Under the pieces are notes generated by a model. It worked only from the letters and a program-made list of their open reading frames with translations, had not been told where the DNA came from and ran no database searches. Both the position numbers and the translations under genes were made by a program. A stretch of DNA of 64,000 nt from Fidelibacterota bacterium (GTDB lineage Bacteria > Fidelibacterota > UBA8477 > JABMPR01): NCBI GenBank assembly GCA_016844955.1, contig JAERTH010000085.1, positions 1 to 64,000 on the forward strand, in the 5' to 3' direction. This document shows positions 15,691-25,435 of the stretch, one piece after another (positions within the stretch are counted from its first letter, which is position 1; every line of letters begins with the position of its first letter).

Positions 15691-18162
15691 CTATTCTTGA
15701 TTTAAAGATGCCTTTTCCTGTGATTTGTTAGGTTTTTTTCCGTCTGAGACACTGAAGTTAAGAATTTTCTTCTTTACAGAGACTTTAATGATGGAATCTG
15801 ATTTAACCTCACCTTTCAAAGTCATTTCAGCAATTCTATCCTCAATCATATTCTGAATAATACGACGCAAGGGACGGGCACCATATTCAGCATCTATTTC
15901 CTGATCAATGATCAAAGCCTTTGCCGCTGGACTTAATTTAATCTGAACATTCTTCTCATTAGCGTAATTGCTTACATCTTCTAGGATTAAATCAACGATC
16001 TGAATTAAGTCCTTGCGTGTCAGTGAGTTAAAGACAAGTGATTCAGTAAGACGATTAATGAATTCAGGTTTGAAAGTCTGTTTCATTTCCTTGTTGATCT
16101 TGGAACGTTGCTCAGTATTAACAGCCTCATGATCCTTCCGGTTAAAACCAATTCCTGGTTGAGCCAGGTTCTTGAGTCCCAAATTGGAAGTCATGATTAG
16201 AATACAATTTTTAAAATCTACTGTATGACCAAGACTATCAGTCAAATGCCCCTCATCCATGATCTGAAGCAGCATATTGTAGACTTCAGGATGGGCTTTT
16301 TCGATTTCATCAAACAGAACCACACTGTATGGATTTCGCCGTACCGCTTCGGTCAGGGTTCCCCCCTCTTCATAGCCCACATATCCCGGAGGGGCACCGA
16401 TGAGTCGACTCACGTTAAAACGTTCCGAATATTCTGACATATCCATCTTGATCAGAGCTTTTTCATCCTGATAGATGTACTTGGCCAAAACTTTGGCCAT
16501 TTCCGTTTTTCCTACACCTGTAGGTCCCAGGAATAGAAAAGAGCCAATGGGACGACGTGGATCGCGAAAACCGCTGCGAGCCCTTCTTAAGGCTTTGGCC
16601 ATGGATTTGATAACATGCTCCTGCCCCACCAGGTGCTTAACCAGTTCTGCTTCCAGCTTCAGCAGTCGTTCTGCTTCGCTTTCAGCCACATCCTGGATAG
16701 GAATGCTGGTGATAAGAGAAACTACAGCTGCCATATCCTCCACCGTCACGACAGGTGGATCAATTTTCATGGCAGTATTCCACTCGTCATTTGCTTCAGC
16801 TAACTTCTGGGTGAGCTTCCGTTCATCATCACGTAATGAGGCCGCCAGTTCAAACTCCTGATTTCTGACTACATCCTCTTTGCGAATACGCAGATTGTCC
16901 AGATCGGCTTCAAGTTTTACGATGTTTTCAGGGATATCAACATTGGCTAGATGCACTCTGGCACCGGCCTCATCCATAACATCAATGGCTTTATCCGGGT
17001 GAAACTTGTCCTGGATGTAACGACTGGAATAAGAAACCGCAGCTTCCAGTGACTCGTCGCTGTACTGGACATTGTGATGTGCTTCGTAGCGGTCTTTTAG
17101 ACCATGCAGGATCTGGAGAGACTCTTTTCGTGAAGGAGGTTCCACCATAACTTTCTGAAAACGACGCTCCAGAGCCCCATCCTTCTCCACATACTTCCTG
17201 AATTCATCAAGCGTAGTGGCTCCGATACATTGGAGATCACCCCTGGCTAATGCAGGTTTAAACATATTACTTGCATCCATAGACCCACTAGCTGACCCGG
17301 CACCGACAATGGTATGAAGTTCATCGATGAATAAAATTATATCATCATTCTTCTCTAGCTCAGAAGTGACGGCCTTCATCCTCTCTTCAAACTGGCCACG
17401 ATACTTGGTGCCCGCTATCAAAGCAGCCAAATCAAGGGAAACAACGCGTTTACTCAAAAGAATGCGAGGTACTTTCTTTCCGATGATCCGCAGTGCCAGA
17501 CCTTCAGCTATTGCTGTTTTACCAACACCAGGTTCACCAATTAAAACTGGATTATTTTTCTTTCGTCTGGAAAGAATTTGAGCGACCCGTTCAATTTCTT
17601 TGTCGCGTCCGATGACAGGATCCAATTTACCTGCTCGAGCATGGGCGGTCATATCCCGACCAAAATGATCCAGGGCTGGAGTTTTACTCTGTGGTTTGCC
17701 TTTGATGCCTTCAGTTTCGCGATTGCCAGTTTCTGGTGAGAATTCCATCTCATCGCGAACGATTTCATAATCAATACTGAATTGAGCCAGCATATCAGCA
17801 GCAATCCCTTCCTGCTCCCTGAGTATGGCCAGCAAAAGGTGCTCAACATCTACGATGTCTGCATTCAGATCCCGTGCTTCCTGGTAGGTATTCTTAAGAA
17901 TTCTCTCAGCACGCTTGGTAAACGGTAGCGTTCCCAGAATCATGGTACCACCAGAGGTGCGAATCTGCTCCTCAATGTGGGTCTTAATTTCGTTGACATC
18001 AATATTCAGGGATTGGAGTATGTCAATTACCTTGTTATCACCCTGCCTGAAGATTCCTAACAGTAAGTGTTCTGACCCTATGTATGCGTGTCCCAGTCGT
18101 ATTGCTTCCTCTTTGGAGAGCTGAATGACGGCCTGGAGTTTTTTGTGGAAATTTGCTTTCAA
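15691..18162 (-). CDS. clpC: ClpC-type AAA+ protease ATPase
   Basis: 823 aa. Order: double Clp-N repeat at about 1-145; first AAA+ domain with Walker [12 protein letters not shown] domain ([20 protein letters not shown]) in the middle region, which marks ClpC rather than ClpA or ClpB; second AAA+ domain with GPTGVGKT; ClpB D2-small domain at the C terminus. It unfolds substrates for ClpP, which is not in this window. Start is TTG at 18160-18162 with GAGG seven bases before it; no ATG fits the conserved N terminus. First gene of a unit with the glycosyltransferase. Confidence 0.95.
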   Translation of the reverse strand: MKANFHKKLQAVIQLSKEEAIRLGHAYIGSEHLLLGIFRQGDNKVIDILQSLNIDVNEIKTHIEEQIRTSGGTMILGTLPFTKRAERILKNTYQEARDLNADIVDVEHLLLAILREQEGIAADMLAQFSIDYEIVRDEMEFSPETGNRETEGIKGKPQSKTPALDHFGRDMTAHARAGKLDPVIGRDKEIERVAQILSRRKKNNPVLIGEPGVGKTAIAEGLALRIIGKKVPRILLSKRVVSLDLAALIAGTKYRGQFEERMKAVTSELEKNDDIILFIDELHTIVGAGSASGSMDASNMFKPALARGDLQCIGATTLDEFRKYVEKDGALERRFQKVMVEPPSRKESLQILHGLKDRYEAHHNVQYSDESLEAAVSYSSRYIQDKFHPDKAIDVMDEAGARVHLANVDIPENIVKLEADLDNLRIRKEDVVRNQEFELAASLRDDERKLTQKLAEANDEWNTAMKIDPPVVTVEDMAAVVSLITSIPIQDVAESEAERLLKLEAELVKHLVGQEHVIKSMAKALRRARSGFRDPRRPIGSFLFLGPTGVGKTEMAKVLAKYIYQDEKALIKMDMSEYSERFNVSRLIGAPPGYVGYEEGGTLTEAVRRNPYSVVLFDEIEKAHPEVYNMLLQIMDEGHLTDSLGHTVDFKNCILIMTSNLGLKNLAQPGIGFNRKDHEAVNTEQRSKINKEMKQTFKPEFINRLTESLVFNSLTRKDLIQIVDLILEDVSNYANEKNVQIKLSPAAKALIIDQEIDAEYGARPLRRIIQNMIEDRIAEMTLKGEVKSDSIIKVSVKKKILNFSVSDGKKPNKSQEKASLNQE

Positions 18163-18201
18163 TTTATAACCTCAATAATTATTCAAGTTTCAATAGCTAT
18201 C

Positions 18202-18231
18202 AATATAGGGCATGAACCCATTAGAGTACAA
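18202..18231 (-). promoter_or_regulatory. Predicted clpC promoter with overlapping palindrome
   Basis: Minus strand: TTGTAC (18226-18231), 18-bp spacer, TATATT (18202-18207), 40 bp before the TTG start. A perfect 10-bp palindrome ACAACGTTGT (18228-18237) overlaps the -35 box and could be an operator. No CtsR-type heptad repeat was recognised. Confidence 0.45.
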
Positions 18232-18251
18232 CGTTGTGAGAATTATTTTGT

Positions 18252-18908
18252 TCAGGAAAGAGTTATGACACGATCACATGCAGCAGATAATGATCGACTA
18301 TGGGTTGCAATAAGAAAGGATTGTTCAAAACTTTCACGTACGGAATGTATCAGATCAATGAGACGTTTTCCGTTGTCAGGATCAAGATTTCCCGTTGGCT
18401 CATCTGCCAGAACCAACTCAGGCCGGTTCATTAATGCACGGGCTACAGCCACCCTTTGCCTTTCTCCGCCAGATAACTGCGAAGGCTTGTGGTGACGTCT
18501 AGAGTATAATCCAACGGCTTCAAGGAGCGTTTTCGCACGCACACGGGCCAGTTTTTTGTCCAGATCAACAATTTTAGCCGGGATAAGCACATTTTCTTCT
18601 GCAGTAAACTCTGGGAGCAAGTGATGGAACTGAAAAATGTAGCCGAGATTTTCGGCTCGAAACTGGCTTAGGTGTTCATCATTTAAATGATGAGGCTGAA
18701 TTCCAGAAATTATTAAATCGCCGGAGTCTGCAGTATCCAGTGTTCCTATAATGTTCAACAGGGTAGTTTTGCCAATCCCTGAGGGACCGTTTATAGCCAC
18801 AATTTCTCCACGCTTCATTTCCAGGTTGATATTTTCAAAGACCTGCAATTTCCGCCCGATGCCAGGGTAACTTTTATACATATCAATGACTTGAAGAACG
18901 GTATCCAT
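18252..18908 (-). CDS. lolD: Lipoprotein-releasing ABC transporter ATPase LolD
   Basis: 218 aa from ATG at 18906-18908, 10 bp after the permease gene; a longer frame to 19010 overlaps the permease and lacks homology. Walker A is GPSGIGKTTLLN, signature LSGGERQRVAVARAL, Walker B ELVLADEPTGNLD, and H-loop IATHS. It matches the LolD/MacB-type ATPases that power extraction of lipoproteins from the inner membrane. Together with the two preceding permease genes it completes a LolCDE complex, which shows that the cell has an outer membrane. Confidence 0.92.
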   Translation of the reverse strand: MDTVLQVIDMYKSYPGIGRKLQVFENINLEMKRGEIVAINGPSGIGKTTLLNIIGTLDTADSGDLIISGIQPHHLNDEHLSQFRAENLGYIFQFHHLLPEFTAEENVLIPAKIVDLDKKLARVRAKTLLEAVGLYSRRHHKPSQLSGGERQRVAVARALMNRPELVLADEPTGNLDPDNGKRLIDLIHSVRESFEQSFLIATHSRSLSAACDRVITLS

Positions 18909-18918
18909 AGTGCTCTCG

Positions 18919-20118
18919 CTACCTTTTGTAGTTAATTGCATCAAGGGGCAACAAATTTGCAGCCTTCTTTGATGGATATCTGATTGAAAGTAGTACAATT
19001 GCGAAGGCAACTACACCCACAGTAGCAACTTCTTCCCAATACATCTCTACGGGTAAAACAGGAATCAAGTATATATCATCAGGCAGAGCAATCCATCCCC
19101 AATACGCCTGCGATAACACAAGTAGGGAACCAACCAACATGCCCAGAAAAACACCCAGGAAGGCTACAATAACACCCTGGTAGTTGAATATCTTGCGAAT
19201 ATTTGTTGAGGTGGCACCCATAATGCGAATAATACCAATATCCCCCGTCTTCTCAAGGACCAGCATCATCAATGAGCTTACAATATTAAAAACCGCGATC
19301 ATAATGATCAAATTGAGTCCGATGAAACTGCCCCATTTTTCCATGCGCATGGCGTCAAACAAGGTTTTATGCTGATCATGCCAACTCTTCACTTCTACAT
19401 GGGGTAGTTGCGTATGTATTGTGGCTTTAGCTTCATTTGCGGAGTTGAAATCATACAATTGGATATGAATGTGCTCTTTTCCAGCCGATTTGAACATTCT
19501 GCGACCCTCTGCATAGCCAATTATTGCTAAACTCCGATCAAAATCAAAAATATCAGATTTGAATATCCCCGTTATAACAAAATGACGTTGGGGTATTCGA
19601 AACAGACCGGGACGGGCATCCAGGGGGCTCTGTACTGCGACTGTATCTCCTACGGTTAGAAAATATTTGTCTGCGATAGCAGCTCCCAGGACAATACCAG
19701 GCAAGCCATAAAGAGTAGGGGTCAGGCGCCCCCTACTGGTTGAATCTGAATATTGACCTGTGAGTAAATAATCCCATTGTTCCTGATCGATGGCCCTGAT
19801 GTTTAAAACCATTTGGTCATCTAAAACATTGAGAATGGCCTTTCGCTCAGTGCTGTAGTAGACTGATATTGCGTTTGGCAGTGCTGTTCGAACGGAGTCA
19901 ATATCAACCTCAGATGAAATGACTAAATGGGGGATGAAATTGGCTATTCTGCGGGTAACCTCACCCTCAAATCCATTCAGAATCGCCATGGTAATAATCA
20001 ATGCGATCACTCCAACGGCAATACCAACAACAGAGATGCCACCAACCAGACTGATAAACCTATTGCTGCGTTTGGCGAAGAAGTAGCGCCTGGCCATATA
20101 CCAATTCAGCTGACTCAT
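18919..20118 (-). CDS. LolC/LolE family lipoprotein-releasing permease
   Basis: 399 aa. One TM helix near residue 30, a large periplasmic MacB-like domain at about 50-260, then three TM helices of the FtsX fold (FIGLNLIIMIAVFNIVSSLMML, VAFLGVFLGMLVGSLLVL, and a last one near 375). The cytoplasmic coupling segment DIGIIRIMGATSTNIRKIF is typical. Start overlaps the stop of the preceding permease by 4 bp (ATGA). Probably the second permease of LolCDE; which of LolC or LolE it corresponds to is not decided by the sequence. Confidence 0.9.
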   Translation of the reverse strand: MSQLNWYMARRYFFAKRSNRFISLVGGISVVGIAVGVIALIITMAILNGFEGEVTRRIANFIPHLVISSEVDIDSVRTALPNAISVYYSTERKAILNVLDDQMVLNIRAIDQEQWDYLLTGQYSDSTSRGRLTPTLYGLPGIVLGAAIADKYFLTVGDTVAVQSPLDARPGLFRIPQRHFVITGIFKSDIFDFDRSLAIIGYAEGRRMFKSAGKEHIHIQLYDFNSANEAKATIHTQLPHVEVKSWHDQHKTLFDAMRMEKWGSFIGLNLIIMIAVFNIVSSLMMLVLEKTGDIGIIRIMGATSTNIRKIFNYQGVIVAFLGVFLGMLVGSLLVLSQAYWGWIALPDDIYLIPVLPVEMYWEEVATVGVVAFAIVLLSIRYPSKKAANLLPLDAINYKR

Positions 20119-21317
20119 TCATCCCTCAATGTATCTATGGGTTGCAACCGGGTAGCTTGCATCGCTGGTGCTAGTGATGAAAGGATAGCCAGAAGTATCA
20201 CTCCTGCAGAGATGATGATCACATCCTGGGGATTGATCAAAATGGATACTTTATCCATAAAATAGATATCACTGGGAAGTGAGATCAGACCATATGTACT
20301 CTGCAGCCAGGTCAAAAGAAGTGAAAATAGAATACCCATGATGGTTCCAATAAGTCCCATCATGAGGCCTTCCAGTGCAAATATGCGCCATATGCGCTTA
20401 CGACTGGTACCCAGAGCTCTCAGCGTCCCTATCTCACTGCGCTTTTCCATAATTATGAGTATCAAGGTGCTGCCAATATTGATCACTGCCACCAACATGA
20501 TGAGACTGAAGATGACAAAGATTGGCAGTTGTTGAGTTTTCATCCAATTGAAAAGTGTCTGATGCCGATCGCGCCAGGAAATGGATAAGTGTGAATAGGT
20601 AAGTATTTCGTCGACCTGATCCAGTACCCCATTGGTGAGTGAAATATCTGAAAGAAAAATTCCATAGTCATCTTTATTCACTATACCCGGAAATAGATCA
20701 TCCAAGGTTTCCAATGAGCAATATAGATAACTCTTATCGTAATCAACCATCCCAGACTCATAGATTGCCTTGACCTGTGTATGGGCAATTGACGGCATTC
20801 CGATTTGATCCTCAAATGATCCCAAATCATAGGCCAGCAGAGGATCACCGACACTTACTTCCAACATTTCTGCCAGGGCTGCCCCCATGATGAGACCTGA
20901 TTCACCTGAATCCGTAGTGGTAAGGTTCTCACTAACGGAATAAAGGCGTTTCATAGCTGACATGGGCATGACCTCGAGCAGAGCACCTTCCGTGATGCCA
21001 TTAGCTTTCAGCATAATCTCAGCTTTTCTGATGGGAAAAATTTGATCTACGCCAGGAATAGCCGAAATATCAGCAATCTGATCTTCAGAAAGATCGTTTC
21101 CAGATTCGAACAGCTTTTCAATGCGGATATGGGTATCAAAACCAATGATCTTTTGAGTAACAACGGATTCAAACCCGCCCATGATACCCAGGGCCAGAAT
21201 GAGGGTTGTAACCCCCAGAGCCATCCCGATCATCGTAGTACGGGAAATGAATGCTATAAACGGAACCCGATGTTTACCGAATAAATACCGTGTGGCAAGA
21301 TAGCCCGTATAGGACAC
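20115..21317 (-). CDS. LolC/LolE family lipoprotein-releasing permease
   Basis: 400 aa with the same architecture as its downstream neighbour: N-terminal TM helix near residue 35, periplasmic domain, and three C-terminal FtsX-type TM helices. The coupling segment is RSEIGTLRALGTSRKRIWRIF. The two proteins are clearly related but divergent, as expected for LolC and LolE. The next gene starts inside its stop codon. Located 16 bp after lysS, so it probably shares the long upstream transcript. Confidence 0.9.
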   Translation of the reverse strand: MSYTGYLATRYLFGKHRVPFIAFISRTTMIGMALGVTTLILALGIMGGFESVVTQKIIGFDTHIRIEKLFESGNDLSEDQIADISAIPGVDQIFPIRKAEIMLKANGITEGALLEVMPMSAMKRLYSVSENLTTTDSGESGLIMGAALAEMLEVSVGDPLLAYDLGSFEDQIGMPSIAHTQVKAIYESGMVDYDKSYLYCSLETLDDLFPGIVNKDDYGIFLSDISLTNGVLDQVDEILTYSHLSISWRDRHQTLFNWMKTQQLPIFVIFSLIMLVAVINIGSTLILIIMEKRSEIGTLRALGTSRKRIWRIFALEGLMMGLIGTIMGILFSLLLTWLQSTYGLISLPSDIYFMDKVSILINPQDVIIISAGVILLAILSSLAPAMQATRLQPIDTLRDE

Positions 21318-21333
21318 GAGTCAGTCTCTAAAC

Positions 21334-22827
21334 CTAACCTTTGGATTCAGGACGCATTTGAGGAAAGAGCAGTACATCACGAATGGATTGATTCCCTGTT
21401 AACATCATAACCAGCCGGTCAAGACCCACTCCAACACCACCAGTAGGTGGCATTCCATATTCCATGGCCTGGAGAAAGTCTTCATCAACGGGTTGGGCTT
21501 CTTCATCCCCTGCCGCTCTCAATGCTGCCTGTGCTTCCAGGCGTTCTCTTTGATCAATAGGATCATTTAGCTCCGTAAAGGCATTGGCAAATTCGTTGCC
21601 AGCGATGAATAATTCAAAACGCTCCACAAAAGTACCATCGCTATCCCGTTTATGTTTTGCTAGGGGTGAAATAGCTTTTGGATATTCTGTTACAAAAGTT
21701 GGATGAATCAGATGTGGCTGAACCAACTCATCAAAAAGTGCATCCAGGAGTTGTCCATAGTTGGAATTACCTGGAGCATCGATATTATTGTCACGGCATA
21801 CTTTGAGTAATTCGGCCTCATCTGCCTGTGAGAGATCAAGTTTTGCGTATTCTTGAACCAGGTCAGCCATGGTGGCTCGAATGAAGGGCTGTGTGAGATC
21901 AATATCATGACCATTAAATGCAAAAACCGTCTGATCTAGATCTTTTGCCAGATGTTTGAACAGTGACTCTACTTGATCCATTAGGTAGTAATAATCTACA
22001 TATGCTTCATACCACTCAATGGCAGTGAACTCTGGATTGTGAGTTCGATCCATCCCTTCGTTTCTAAAATTTCTGGAAAACTCGAAAACCTTCTCAAAGC
22101 CACCAATGATCAAGCGTTTTAGATAGAGTTCATCTGCAATTCTCAAGAAGAGATCAATATCCAATGCATTGTGATGCGTTTTGAATGGTCGAGCTGATGC
22201 TCCACCATATAAAGGCTGTAGAATTGGGGTTTCTACTTCCAAGTACTCTGAATCATCAAAGAAAGTACGGATACTCTTATATATTTTGGCCCTTTTAACG
22301 AAAGTTTCCTTGACCTCAGGGTTGACAATGAGATCCAGATAACGTTTGCGATAACGCTGCTCCTTATCCTCGAATCCATCAAAGAGCTGACCATCTTTCT
22401 CTTTTACGTTGGGCAAAGGTCTGACATTCTTGGACAGCAAGGTCATTTCATGCACCTTCAAAGTCTTTTCCCCAGTGCGAGTAGTCATTAGTTCACCACT
22501 CACCCCGATAAAATCGCCTATATCTAAAGATTTGAACAGAGTATAGGACTCAACACCAATATCTTCACGACTCAGATAGAGCTGAATCCTTCCAGATCCA
22601 TCCATAATATTGGCAAAGCTGGCTTTCCCCATGACACGTCGAGACATGAGTCTACCGGCCAGCCGGGTACCTGTCTGCCCCTGTAGTTCATCAAATTGAT
22701 CCAATGCATCTTCAATTTTATGGCTCCGGTCATAGGTATGTGGAAAGGGATTAACACCCTCTGCGACCAGAGATTTAATTTTCTCTTTCCGCTGATCCAT
22801 TATTTCGTTTAGGGTACGTTCGCTCAT
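21334..22827 (-). CDS. lysS: Lysyl-tRNA synthetase, class II
   Basis: 497 aa. N-terminal OB-fold anticodon-binding domain (residues about 50-150, LAGRLMSRRVMGKASFANI), then the class II core with motif 2 (FEFSRNFRNEGMDRTHNPEF) and motif 3 (GGVGVGLDRLVMML near the C terminus). Length is usual for bacterial LysS. Its ATG overlaps the prfB stop by 4 bp; the prfB-lysS pair is also found in E. coli, where both are co-transcribed. Confidence 0.97.
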   Translation of the reverse strand: MSERTLNEIMDQRKEKIKSLVAEGVNPFPHTYDRSHKIEDALDQFDELQGQTGTRLAGRLMSRRVMGKASFANIMDGSGRIQLYLSREDIGVESYTLFKSLDIGDFIGVSGELMTTRTGEKTLKVHEMTLLSKNVRPLPNVKEKDGQLFDGFEDKEQRYRKRYLDLIVNPEVKETFVKRAKIYKSIRTFFDDSEYLEVETPILQPLYGGASARPFKTHHNALDIDLFLRIADELYLKRLIIGGFEKVFEFSRNFRNEGMDRTHNPEFTAIEWYEAYVDYYYLMDQVESLFKHLAKDLDQTVFAFNGHDIDLTQPFIRATMADLVQEYAKLDLSQADEAELLKVCRDNNIDAPGNSNYGQLLDALFDELVQPHLIHPTFVTEYPKAISPLAKHKRDSDGTFVERFELFIAGNEFANAFTELNDPIDQRERLEAQAALRAAGDEEAQPVDEDFLQAMEYGMPPTGGVGVGLDRLVMMLTGNQSIRDVLLFPQMRPESKG

Positions 22828-23934
22828 GAGGATTCTTTTCCCATTTGATTCAATAAAAATGCTTTGATAAAACCGTCTAATTCTCCGTTCATCACTGCCT
22901 GGATATTACCGGTTTCGTGTTTAGTTCGATGATCTTTTACCATGGTATATGGATGGAAGACATAGGATCTGATTTGATTTCCCCAGCCAATCTCTGTCTT
23001 GGAAGATGACATCTGGTCCATCTTGGCCTGCTCTTTTTCTTTTTCAAGCTGATAGAGTCGGGCTTTGAGCATCTTCATGGCCGTTTCTTTGTTCTTGTGC
23101 TGGGAACGTTCATTCTGACACTGCACAACAATCCCTGTCGGCGCATGGGTGAGTCTTACTGCTGAGTCAGTTTTGTTGATATGTTGACCACCGGCACCAC
23201 TGGCACGATAGGTATCCACCCTGACTTCACTCATATCGATGACAATTTCTATCTCAGTCTCATAGATCGGATACACAAAAACGGATGCAAATGAGGTGTG
23301 ACGACGAGATTGGGAATCAAAAGGACTGATCCGCACCAGCCTGTGAATACCATTTTCTGCCTTTAGATAGCCAAAGGCATAGTCACCTTTGACCTCAATG
23401 GTTGCATCCTTCAACCCTGCTTCATCGCCTGGCAGATAGTCAAGCGCTTTCCAGCTCCAGCCACAATTGTCGAAATATCGGGTATACATGCGGTAGAGCA
23501 TTTCAGCCCAATCCTGAGATTCTGTGCCCCCTGCACCAGGGTGGATCGTGACGATACAATTGAGGGAATCGTCTTCATCACTCAATAGCTGACGCAGTTC
23601 GTAATCTTCCAGAGTTTTTCGAAAATTGTGTAGCGATCTTTTTAAGTCATTACTCAGGGACTCATCCTGATCTTCCAGTGCCAGCTCCATAAGGATGTCA
23701 AGATCCTCCTCATGCGTGAGAACATTCTCCCAATCAGATATCTGGGATTCAAGTAGATTAATTTGCTTTAAGGTTTGTTGAGCGTGGGCTTGATCACTCC
23801 AGAAATCATCTTTAACGGAAAGTGATTTTAAATCATCAAGACTGGATTGGACCTCAGCGAGGTCAAAGATGCCCCCTCAGCGTGTCGAGACGCTGCTTAA
23901 GTCCACCCATTTCATCTTTAATTTCTTCAAACAT
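22824..23934 (-). CDS. prfB: Peptide chain release factor 2 with programmed +1 frameshift
   Basis: Full product of 369 aa needs a +1 shift. Frame one runs from ATG 23932-23934 for 23 codons to an in-frame TGA (23863-23865); frame two continues from GAC (23862-23864) to the stop at 22824. The protein then has SPF at about 203-205 (UGA recognition) and GGQ at about 248-250 (peptidyl-tRNA hydrolysis), nearly the E. coli numbering. RF2 terminates at UGA and UAA. The start codon follows the SLBB gene stop directly (TAAATG), and lysS overlaps the end. Regulation is by the frameshift itself: scarce RF2 slows reading of UGA and favours shifting. Confidence 0.97.
23862..23877 (-). promoter_or_regulatory. 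RF2 autoregulatory frameshift site
   Basis: Minus strand reads AGG GGG CAT CTT TGA C. An SD-like AGGGGG (23872-23877) sits three bases before the slippery CTT, followed by the TGA stop and C. Apart from one codon (CAT for TAT) it is identical to the E. coli prfB site. Confidence 0.96.
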
Positions 23935-24414
23935 TTATTGTGTCGCTCTATCGTATAAATAGTATCCATTAATCAGAGTCACGGCCAGGTTGATATATGG
24001 AATAGCCGTACTTAATATTCTCCAGACAGTCCCTTTAACAATGATAGTATCATTGGGATATATTCTAGGAATATATTTATTATCCCCGGTTTCCAGAAAT
24101 CTTTCAACGTTTGCGATGACCACTCTTGGCTCGCCCTCAGTTTCATTAAACCGCAGAATTCTTATGTTGTCAAGTTTTGCCATATTACTTGGACCACCAA
24201 CATAACTAAGTATGGAAATAAGATCAGCATCGCTGGGAACTAACTTGACGCCAGGCTGCTTCACTTCACCCCATATTCGAATTGACATACTTAATTTTCC
24301 AGTTTCCGGATCAATGATGTAGCGTGGATCTGCGTTGCTCTGGTCCTTGTTTTGAGCCCAGGATACCTGGAACATCAACAACATTAGCAAACCCATGAAT
24401 AAACGTTTTATCAC
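23935..24414 (-). CDS. SLBB-domain secreted protein (polysaccharide-export-like)
   Basis: 159 aa from a GTG at 24412-24414 with GAGG before it; an ATG further upstream (24510) would overlap the previous gene by 68 bp and break the signal peptide. Residues 1-20 are a signal peptide ending SWA. The mature protein holds one SLBB/beta-grasp-like module (IRIWGEVKQPGVKLVPSDADLISILSYVGGP, then VYPNDTIIVKG-like IYPNDTIIVKG), as in Wza-type export proteins but without the rest of that protein. A C-terminal hydrophobic stretch (ILSTAIPYINLAVTLINGYYLY) may anchor it. Role unknown; its place beside secretion genes suggests envelope work. Confidence 0.78.
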   Translation of the reverse strand: MIKRLFMGLLMLLMFQVSWAQNKDQSNADPRYIIDPETGKLSMSIRIWGEVKQPGVKLVPSDADLISILSYVGGPSNMAKLDNIRILRFNETEGEPRVVIANVERFLETGDNKYIPRIYPNDTIIVKGTVWRILSTAIPYINLAVTLINGYYLYDRATQ

Positions 24415-24442
24415 TTTAAACCTCACATTTAACAAATAAACA

Positions 24443-25435
24443 CTAGAAATGGTAACTAATCCCAATTTTTTGTACACCAGCCAGCTCATGCTGACTGAAC
24501 GAGTAATCAATAATAAACTTTTTTAAGCCAATGCCAAGACCTAAGGAAGTTGCATTTCCATCGTGGCCAGCTCTGAGATAAATGGCCTCTTTCACAATAG
24601 CTTCCAACCCATATTGTTGAATATTCTTGTATCGTGAGTGCACTGATCGCGTCAAGGTTAGCTCGCTATGAAATTTCTCAATGTGCTGCGTGATGCCAAC
24701 CCCTCTTACCAGCACCCGCTTAATGGCATCCTGGTGCTCTGTTGACCAATAAACCGGCGTATTCAGAATATCACTAAAAAATAGACCTATTGAAAATTCT
24801 GTATTCAACAGGACATCGGTCATTCCGGCTAAATCAAAATACAATTGTCCACCAAAGTCAAATCCAGAGCCCAAACCTCGATTATCCACTAAAATCTTAT
24901 CAAGATACTTAATCGACAAGCCAACTGGCATGCGACAAGGAATTCTAAAGAATTTCCAACCCAGGTTGATCTCAAATTCGAAAGTTCTAGCGATAGAGAA
25001 AAATAGGGCGTCTTCTCTGTAATTGATCTTCTCCCCACGCCTATCCTGAAGAGAAAAGACTGAGTCTCTGCGAGCATTTGGTGAGAGGTTGGAAAGGTTT
25101 GGGCGCGCAAACAACCCGTCCACCATGCTATGCACCAGGGTCAAACCATAGTTATAATAGCCATTGGTTTTGAATTTAGCTTCCAGACCAATATTATTGG
25201 AAAGTGCTCCGAATTGATCATAAACTAGCACTAACTGTGATCCTGAGCTCTGGGCAAATCCAGCAGGGTTATTCATGGCATGACCACTATTCACGTTTGT
25301 AGCAACTGTACTATATCCCAAAGATTGAGTTTGCGGGTAATAGCTTGCCAGTAGAAATGCATCAGCATACTCACCTGCTCGGAGAGTACTTATTAAAAGT
25401 AGAAGGATAATAATTTGCCGGCGAAATATGCTCAT
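24443..25435 (-). CDS. PorV/PorQ-like outer membrane beta-barrel protein
   Basis: 330 aa with a signal peptide (about 1-20, ending LRA). The mature sequence begins with SLGYSTVATNVNSGHAMNNPAGFA, very like the NPAG-containing start of PorV/PorQ family barrels, and continues as alternating strands to a terminal aromatic (ISYHF), as in outer membrane proteins. In type IX secretion PorV shuttles cargo to the PorU sortase; the PorU-like gene directly precedes this one with a 4-bp overlap. Whether it acts as PorV or PorQ here is inferred. Confidence 0.75.
   Translation of the reverse strand: MSIFRRQIIILLLLISTLRAGEYADAFLLASYYPQTQSLGYSTVATNVNSGHAMNNPAGFAQSSGSQLVLVYDQFGALSNNIGLEAKFKTNGYYNYGLTLVHSMVDGLFARPNLSNLSPNARRDSVFSLQDRRGEKINYREDALFFSIARTFEFEINLGWKFFRIPCRMPVGLSIKYLDKILVDNRGLGSGFDFGGQLYFDLAGMTDVLLNTEFSIGLFFSDILNTPVYWSTEHQDAIKRVLVRGVGITQHIEKFHSELTLTRSVHSRYKNIQQYGLEAIVKEAIYLRAGHDGNATSLGLGIGLKKFIIDYSFSQHELAGVQKIGISYHF

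Noticed and set aside
18909..19010. N-terminal extension of LolD
   Set aside because: It overlaps the permease gene out of frame and has no similarity to ABC ATPases.
23691..23934. prfB as a broken gene or pseudogene
   Set aside because: The break is the known programmed +1 frameshift with SD-like AGGGGG and CTT TGA C.
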